From Opitutia bacterium (GTDB taxonomy: Bacteria > Verrucomicrobiota > Verrucomicrobiia > Opitutales > Opitutaceae), in NCBI GenBank assembly GCA_947474365.1, contig CANJIU010000023.1, forward strand, positions 1 through 64,000: DNA of 64,000 nucleotides, in the 5' to 3' direction. Below, in pieces: positions 29,501 through 38,500 of the stretch. The position numbers were made by a program, and so were the translations under genes. The notes under the pieces were generated by a model. That model was not told where the DNA came from, searched no databases, and saw only the letters and a list, made by a program, of their open reading frames with translations. Every line of letters starts with the position of its first letter. Positions within the stretch are counted from its first letter, which is position 1.

Positions 29501-32500
29501 GCGCGATTCAACGCGGATGGCACGCTCGATCCGACCTTTTCCCAAGCGTTCAATAATCCGGTGAACGCGCTGTTCGTTTTGCCGGATGGCAAGATTATTG
29601 TGGGTGGCGGCTTCAATCAGATCAATGGCGTCGCAATTGGCGCCCTAAAGCGGCTCAATGCCGACGGCACGGTTGATCCCACGTTCAACCCGGGCGGAAG
29701 TGGAGCGGGTTCGACGGTTCTGGCGATTGCCCGCCAGACGGACGGCAAGTTGATCATCGGTGGCGCGTTTACGACCTACAACGGTTCCACCGCCAATCGC
29801 ATCTGCCGGCTAACCGCGGATGGAGCACTTGATCCCACGTTCCTCATCGGTGCGTCCCAGGGTGTCGCGAATCAGGTCAACGCGCTGGCGTTGGATCCCT
29901 CGACAGGCAAGATTGTGCTCGGTGGAACATTCACCACCCATGCGGTCACGACGATCAGCTTGAACCGTATTGCCCGGTTCAATGTTGATGGCACCAACGA
30001 CGCGAGCTTCGTGGTCGGCACGGGTTTCAACAATACGGTTAACGCCATCGGCTTCGAGCCGAACGGCAAAGTCGTTGTGGGCGGGGCGTTTACCTCCTAC
30101 GGTGTCACTAACAACGCCCGGTTCTTGGTGCGGCTCTTATCGACCGGTGCGATCGACACCACGTTCAATTACAATCCTCCGGTGGGCAGTGGCTACACGT
30201 CGGCCCCCACCATCGCCTTCAATTTGAATGGCGGCACCGGTGCCACGGCCACGACCACGTTCGACGCGGTGTCCGGCCAACTGACCACGATCACCCTGGG
30301 CAACGGCGGCAGCGGTTACACTGCCGCCCCGACCGTTACCTTCAGCGGCGGGGGTGGTACCGGCGCGACAGCGATTACCACGATCACCGGCGGGGTGGTG
30401 ACGGCGATTAATTTCAATTCGGGCGGACCCAGCACGACGGTGAATTCGCTCGCGTACGACAGTATCGGCTCCCGCTGGATCGTCGGCGGCGCGTTTACGT
30501 CCTACAACGGCGGCCCCACGTTCAACCGCTTGATTCGGGTCAGTTCCACGGGTGCATTGGACACCTCGTTCAATCCGAATGTCAGCAGCACGGTCAACAG
30601 CATCTTCATTCGATCCTCCGACGCGGCCATTGTGTTCGGCGGTTCGTTTACCAACGTCGGCAACCAGCCGCTGCCCACGATCCGATCAATCGCGCGGGTC
30701 GACTCGGTCACGGGCGTCCTCGACGCCACATTGGCGCCTCCCGTCTTCCGGTCAGTCGGCACCATCAGCTCCATGCTCGCCCTGCCGGGAGGCAAGGTGC
30801 TCATCGCGGGTGCGTTCACGCACTCTGGAGCAACAGCCGTTGGCAGTGTGGCACGTCTAAATCCGGACCTTTCGCTCGACACGACGTTTAATCCCGGTGG
30901 GGTTGGAACGGCCGGTTCGGTCTTTACCACAGCACTCCAGGGTGATGGTCGAATCGTGATCGGCGGTTCGTTTACCAGCTATAACGGTGCGACGATTAAT
31001 CGGCTGGCCCGGTTGAACGCTGACGGCACGCTCGATCCTTCCTTTGCGATTGGTGCGGGCGGTCCGAACGGAAACGTTAACTCCCTGCTCGCATTGCCGG
31101 GCGGACGGGTGCTCATCGGCGGTGCGTTCTCCAGTTACAACGGCACCGGTCGTGGTGGTGTGGCGCGGATCAATGCCGATGGTACGCTCGACTTCACTTT
31201 CAATGCCGGATCCACGGCGTTTACGGTCTTCAGCATCGGGCAACAGGCCGACGGCAAGGTCGTCGCGGGTGGTTCCTTCACGTCGGTCAATGGAGTCTCG
31301 AAAAATTTCCTGGTGCGCTTGAACACCGACGGCTCGATTGACCCCAACTTCCTTTCGGGTGGCGGACCGAGCGCCCAAGTGCGCACGGTGCTGGTCCAAA
31401 AGAACGGCAAGATTATCATCGGCGGTGACCAAACAGCCTATGATGGCATCACGACGACGCGGATCACCCAGCTCAATGCGGATGGCACTCTGGACGCCGC
31501 CTTTGGCGTCGGCATGTCCATGAGCAGCGGCGTTTCCGCAATCATCCGTCGAGAGGATGGCAAGTATCTCGTGACTGGCCTGTTTGGCTCCGTGAGTACA
31601 CTCGATCCCGACACAAATATCAGCACGACGGAACTTAATACGTCGATGGTGGCGCGGCTGAACGCCGACGGTACTTTTGATGGTGGATTTGCCAACCTGA
31701 CGGGGAGTCCGCTCAATTTTACGGTGAATTTGCCAGCGATGCAGACACTCGTGCTCGACGATGGCACGATGTTGGTCGGCACGAATCAGTTTACGCTGTT
31801 CGGTCAAAATAGATTCGGTGTCATCCGTTTCCGGGCGGTAGGATTGCCGAAGATCACAACCCAGCCGACGAGTGTCGTTGCCGCGATCGGACAGAACGCG
31901 AATTTCAGCGTCGCCATCGCCGATGTCGATCTGACGACTGCCTATCAATGGTCGCGCGACGGTGTCGCCGTAGATGGCGCGACCAAGAGCACACTCGCCC
32001 TTACGAATGTACAGTCGGCCGATGGCGGCACCTACACGGTGCGCATCGCCAACGGCCTCGGCTCGGTCACGAGCGTGCCGGTGACGCTCAGTGGAGCGAA
32101 TGCCGCTCCGACCATCACGACGCAACCGGTCGCGGCGAACGCCGCGGGTGGCGGCAACGCCTCGTTGTCGGTGGTGGCGGGCGGCACCCCGACGTATCAG
32201 TGGCGCAAATTCGGCGTGCCGATCGCTGGTGCGACGGGCGCCACCCTCAACTTCACGGCTCCCGGCCTGGATGCGGCCGGCTTCTATGACGTAGTGGTGA
32301 GCGACGGTCTCTCCAGTCGCGTCTCTTCCTCGGCGGCGCTGACGGTTGCTCCCGCCACCTACCCGGGCGCCATGAAGCCGCGTGACAGCTTCGCGACGAG
32401 GATTGAAACCAGCGGCCAGGTCACGGCGATCGCATCGCTGGCCGACGGTCGCTTCTATGCTGCGGGCAATTTCACCTCGATCGACGGCGTTGTCCGTCAG

Positions 32501-35500
32501 GGTATCGCGCGGTTCCTCGCGACCGGGTCGCTCGATACGGCTTGGGTGCCGGTCAAAGTGATTGGAACGGTCAACGCATTGGCGGTGCAGGGGGACGGTA
32601 AAATCATTGCAGGAGGTGGCTTCTTTAACGTCGAGGGTGTCGCGGCGAGTCGGATTGTCCGGCTCAATTCCGACGGCTCGCGGGATACCTCATTCGCCTA
32701 TGGCGCGGGCTTCTCCGGCAATCCGACTTCCATCGCGATTCAAGGTGACGGAAAAATTATCGTCGGTGGCGCGTTCACCAGCTACAACAGCACGCTCGTC
32801 AACCGCATTGTCCGACTGAATACGGACGGTTCCTACGACCCCTCGTTTGCGATCGGTCTCGGGTTTGATAACACGGTCTCGGCCTTGCTGGTGCAGCCCG
32901 ATGGGAAGATCGTCGCGGGCGGTTCGTTCACGACCTACAACAGCGCGGTCCTCGCGCCGCGTATCCTCCGTCTCGCTGCCGATGGATCGGTTGATCCGAC
33001 GTTCGCGCCGGGTGCCGGTTTCGACACGACCGTGTCGTCGCTCGCGCTGCAGAGTGATGGGAAGATTCTCGCGGGTGGCAGCTTCACCAGCTTCGCGCTC
33101 GCTCCGGTGGGCTTCATTGCCCGGCTCAATGCCAACGGCTCGCGTGATCCTTCGATCCCGGCGGGAAGTGGTTTCCTCTCCGGCTCGCAGGTGCTGTCGA
33201 TTGCCGTGCAGGGCGACGGTAAGATTGTCGCGGGTGGCGTGTTCACGTCGTATAACGGCACGGTGGCAAACCGGCTTGTTCGCCTCGACGGCGCGACCGG
33301 TGCCATCGATTCCGATTTCGGAACCGCGATGGGCACCGGCTTTGGCGGAACCGTGAACGCCGTCGCCGTGCAGGCCGACGGACGTATTTTGGTGGGTGGC
33401 TCGTTTGCCACCCTGAATGATCTTCCGCAGTTCAGCTTGGCTCGCCTCACGACCGCCGGTGCACCCGACCCGAGTGTGGTCGCTTCGGTACGTACTCCGG
33501 GCACCGTGATCGCCGCCCAACCGGTCGCGGGTGGCAAGCTGGTCATCGGCGGAGCGTTTACCCACGTCAACAATGTCGCGGTGTTCAATATCGCGCGGCT
33601 CAGCGCCGATGGTACGACGGACACCACCTTCGATTCCGGTACCGGCTTCAACGGTGCCGTACGTTCTATCGTTTTGCAGGGTGGCGGTCAGCTCGTGGTC
33701 GGCGGTTCCTTCACGACCTACAAGGATGCGATCGCCAATCGGATTGTCCGCCTCTCGGCGGATGGTGCGACCGATACGGCGTTCGCGGGGGCAATCGGCA
33801 CGGGGTTCAACGGTCAGGTCAACTCCCTCGTCCAGATTCCCGATGGCCGGATTGTCGCCGGCGGTACCTTTACGACGCTGAACGGAGTTTCATCCAATCG
33901 GATCGCGCGCATCCTCGGTGCTGGTTCTCCCGACCTCGGTTTCGCGACCTTGCAGGGCTTTAACGGTACGGTGACCGCGCTCGCGGTCCAGCCCGATGGC
34001 CGCATCGTGGCGGGTGGTTCGTTCACCACGTTTGCTGGAAACAGCTCGAGCGGCATCGCCCGCGTCAATGTCGATGGCTCGTTTGACACCGGCTTCGCGG
34101 TCGGGACCGGGCTGGGCGGTTCGGCGAACGCCCTGCTCGTCCAGTCTGATGGCAAGATCGTTGTCGGTGGAGCGTTCGGGACGTTCAACGACTACAGTCA
34201 GGGCAACATCGCCCGGCTCAACTCCGACGGGTCCCTCGATTTCGGGTTCCAGTCGGGCGTCGGCTTTAACAACACGGTCAACTCGCTCGCCCTGCAGGCC
34301 GACGGTCGGATTGTGGTCGGCGGATCGTTCGGAACGTTTAACACTGCGCGCCGCGGCACACTGGCGCGATTGGCGACGAACGGTACCTTGGACCCGTCGC
34401 TGGGCGCCCGTTTCGCCATCGATGCGAGCGTGGCCACGCCGACGGGCCTCCTCTTCAACCAGGATGGCTCGCTGCTTCTGCTCGGCACCCGGTTTGACTA
34501 TCCGGACCGGACCCACTCCGGGCTCTCCTTGTTGGAAGGCACCGCCTCCCCGATGATCATCTCCCAGCCGTTCGGTGGGGTTTACCAGCCGGGGGCCAAT
34601 GCCGTTGCGTTGAATGTGGGCGTTGCCGGCACGGCGCCGTTCACCTATCAGTGGAAGAAGGACAATGTAAACTTGGTCGATGGGATCGGCGGAACCTTCG
34701 GATCGAAGTCGCCGACCGTGGGCTTCGAATACGCCAAGCCGTCCGATTCCGGAAGCTATACGGTCACAATCACAGATGCGACGGGCTCGGTCACCAGCAT
34801 TCCGCTGCCGGTCAGCGTGGTGGCGACGGCGCCGGTCATTCGGACGCAAACGGGTTTCCCGTATGGACCGGTGATCCAAGCTGGAACCATCAATCCGGTC
34901 CGAGTGGCGGTGAATGCGTCGACCCCTTTGACCGCACAATGGCAGAAGAATGGAACCAACATTTCAGGCGGTATCATTGATACAACCCGCGTGGCGTATC
35001 CGATTCTCGGGTGGAAACCGTCGGATGCGGGAACCTATGGGGTCACCCTCACCAACTCGTTGGGCGCGCCGGTGTCTTCAATCCCGAGCCGACTGTTCGT
35101 CAACGAAGAGTCCAGTTGGACCCAGCACAACCCGAGTGTCGGCAACGGCGCGCTGGGTCCCATAACAGTCGTCAATGGCAGGTTTCTCGTCGGTGGCTCG
35201 CTCGGCATCCGTTTGAGTTCCCCTGATGGAGTAACGTGGACCCAGCTGCCCTCGTTCGATCAATCCCGGGTGGCGGGATTTGCGTCAGGCAACGGCCGGC
35301 ACGTGCAATTGGGAGTCCTTGGCTCTGTCGCAGTTTCGCTGGACGGCGAGTCGTGGCAGCTGGGCAATCTGGGGGTCTACGAACCGGCAAACTCGATTAC
35401 CTTTGGTCAGGGGCTGTTTGTGGTCGGGACGGAAGCATCCAGCGATTCTGTTTCCCGCCAAAGCAAGATTTTCACGTCGCCCGATGGCTTCGTCTGGACC

Positions 35501-38500
35501 GAACGCTTCAGCACGCCGCTGGGCAAGATTTTTGCCGGGCGAGTTGGCAATGGAACGTTTGCCGCTGTGTTTCACGACGACAACTTCGGCCGGGTTTTGC
35601 GCAGCACTGATGGAATTACATGGTCGATGCAGGGCAACCTGCCCGTGGAATCGATTTCGTTGTTCGGATTTGCCAACGGGCTCTTTTTCGTCGGCGGAGA
35701 GACGGGCGAACTCTACACCTCCCCGGACGCCATCACCTGGACGAAACGCCCCACTGGGCACGGCACTGCGTTGTATACGATTCACTATGCCAATTCGCTC
35801 TATGTGGCAGCCGGTGAGGGCGGAAATATTTACACTTCGTCCGACTTGGTGACGTGGACTCGGCGCCAGAGTGGGACGACCACGGTTTTGAGTGAAATCG
35901 CCTACGCCAACGGCACCTGGGTAGTGGTCAGCGACTTTGAGACGACTCCCGCAGTCATCCTCACTTCTCCCGATACGATTACATGGACACCTCGTGTTAC
36001 CAATGTGGGAGACGCGACGAGCTTCCAGGCGCTCGCAACCGACGGCAATGTCATGGTTGCGGTGGGTGTTGGAGGGATCATCGCGCGTACGACGGACGGG
36101 GTGAATTGGACGTTGGCAAACAACGCGTCGACCGCGCAGTTGAACGACGTCACCTACGCAGGTGGACGATTCCTTGCCACCGGAGTTTCGGGTGTGTTGC
36201 GCACTTCGGTCGATGGTGCGACGTGGGGCGGCACGACCTTTGCGACGACCGTAAATGGCAGCTATATCGGGGTGCTCAATGGCGTTTACATCAACACGGG
36301 TGACCTTGGCACCATCCGTCGGTCGACGGATGGCAATACTTGGACGACGGTTTCGACTCCAACGGTTAATCGGATCTTTGGCGCCGCCTACGGTGCAGGA
36401 ACCTACGTGGCGGTCGGCGCGCTCGGCACAGTGCTGACGTCACCGGATGCGACGACATGGACCGCCAGGACGTCGGGCACTGTCGCCCAGCTTACCGAAG
36501 TTGCCTACGGTAACGGCCTGTTCCTGGCCGTCGGTGCATCCGGCACGATTCTCACGTCACCCGACGGCGTCACCTGGACCTCCCGCAATTTCAACGGAAA
36601 TGAATTTTATAATCACGTTCAATTCACGGGTGGTCAATTCATCGTATCTGGAGCAAACGCCGTCTACATGACGCCCGACGGCGTCGCGTGGGAGGGGCAT
36701 CACCTGGGTATTTCCGGCAGTCTCACTGAAACCGTCGTCTACAAGAATCGCCTGTTCGGAGTAAGTTCGACCCGTGGCGCGATTGTCTCGGCGCCGTACA
36801 CGCCGGTCATCGCCCAGCAGCCGTTCATCGCTGGTTCGGTTACCCCCGGTCAGCCGGTCTCGCTCCGCGTGCTCGCCGCCGGCTCCGCCGCGCAGGTCAC
36901 GTATCAATGGCGCAAGGGTGGAGTCGCGATCAACGGCCAGACCAATTCGACGTTTACGATTCCGGTATCAGTCGCTGGGGACAGCGGTAATTACGATGTC
37001 GTCGTTACTGCCTCCGGCGTGTCCGTTCCAAGCGTCGTCGCGCCGGTCAGTGTCACGACCGCTCCGGTCATCGCGGATCAACCGACGTCGCGCCGTGCTG
37101 TCGCCGGCGGCAAGGTGCAGTTCCGCGTTTCGGCGACGACGATCGCCACCGGCGCCACGCTTACCTATCAATGGCGTAAGGGCACGACCAATATCCCAGG
37201 TGCGACGACATCGGATCTCACCCTGTCCGGTATCACCGCGGGTGATGCGGCCAGCTACAACGTGGTGGTGGGCGACGGCAACGGCACGACCACCAGCAAC
37301 AGCGCGGTGTTGACCGTGCTGACGCCGGACAATGTGCCGTGGCAGCAGTTCACGGAGCTTTCGACTGAGCAGAGCCCGGCCCGTACGATCCACGATGGCG
37401 CAGGCAAGGTCTACGTCCCGTGGTCGGTGTTTAATCGCAATCCCGACATGGTCGCGGGCAAGCTTGTCGGTGGTCTCGCCCGTTTCAACGAGGCGGATGG
37501 CACGTTGGATCCGACCTTCAAGCTGGATCCCCGTTATCGCCACGTGTCGCACATCGCGCTTCAGCCGGATGGCAAGGTCCTTGTTGCCGTGAACGCCGGC
37601 GATTCGGCCACCGTCATCCGAGTTTCGTCCACCGGAGTTCTCGACAACACGTTCACGGCGCCGCAGTTCGCCCGTGGGATTCGATTCATCACGCTCCAGG
37701 CCGATGGCAAGGTGATCGTCGTAGCCACGGATAATCTCGATGCCAACGCTCCGGCCGCCGCCATCGGTGCTGCTGCGCCGTCAGTCTATCGGTTGACGAG
37801 TACTGGCGCCCTCGACAGTGCGGGTTTCACGCCGGTGGTCCTCAGTGCGAATTCCAATATCTTCGGTCCCCCTGTCGTCGACAGCTCAGGTCGCATCTAC
37901 CTGGTGGGTCCATTCTCCACCGTGAACGGCACATCTCGGATTAACATGGCCCGGTTGGCGGGTGATGGCACGCTCGACGCTGCGTTCGCGGCACCGGCGA
38001 ACCTTCCGGCTGGGTTTGGCAGCAACCAGGCCCGCGGCATCGCCTTCCAGTCGGACGGCCGGCCGGTGATTGTCGGCGACTTCCGCTACACCGCGCGGGG
38101 CACGGGTCCCGACGCGATTCAGGCGATTCGTTTCAGTACGGCAGGTGTGTTCGACACGACCTTTGCTCAGCCCCTGCGTTCCGCGCTCGGGATCGCCTCC
38201 GGCTTCAGAATCCGCTACTTGAACATCCTGCAGGACGACAAGATTGTCGCAGTTACCGATCGGCTCTTGCGTCTGAACGCCGACGGCTCGCCGGACACGA
38301 CGTTTACTTCGCGCGTCCTGGGCAAAGAAGCGGTCTGGATCTCCAAGGGAGCCGACAATCGGTTTTACCTGCCGGACCAGCTCAGCATCTATGGCAAGAA
38401 CCTCGCGCTGCCGACTTGGGGTAATGGCATCGCCGTCACGGCGGCCGATGGTACACCAGATGCGTCGTTCCAGACCGGTGGTTGGGGCCGGGCGGCTTAT

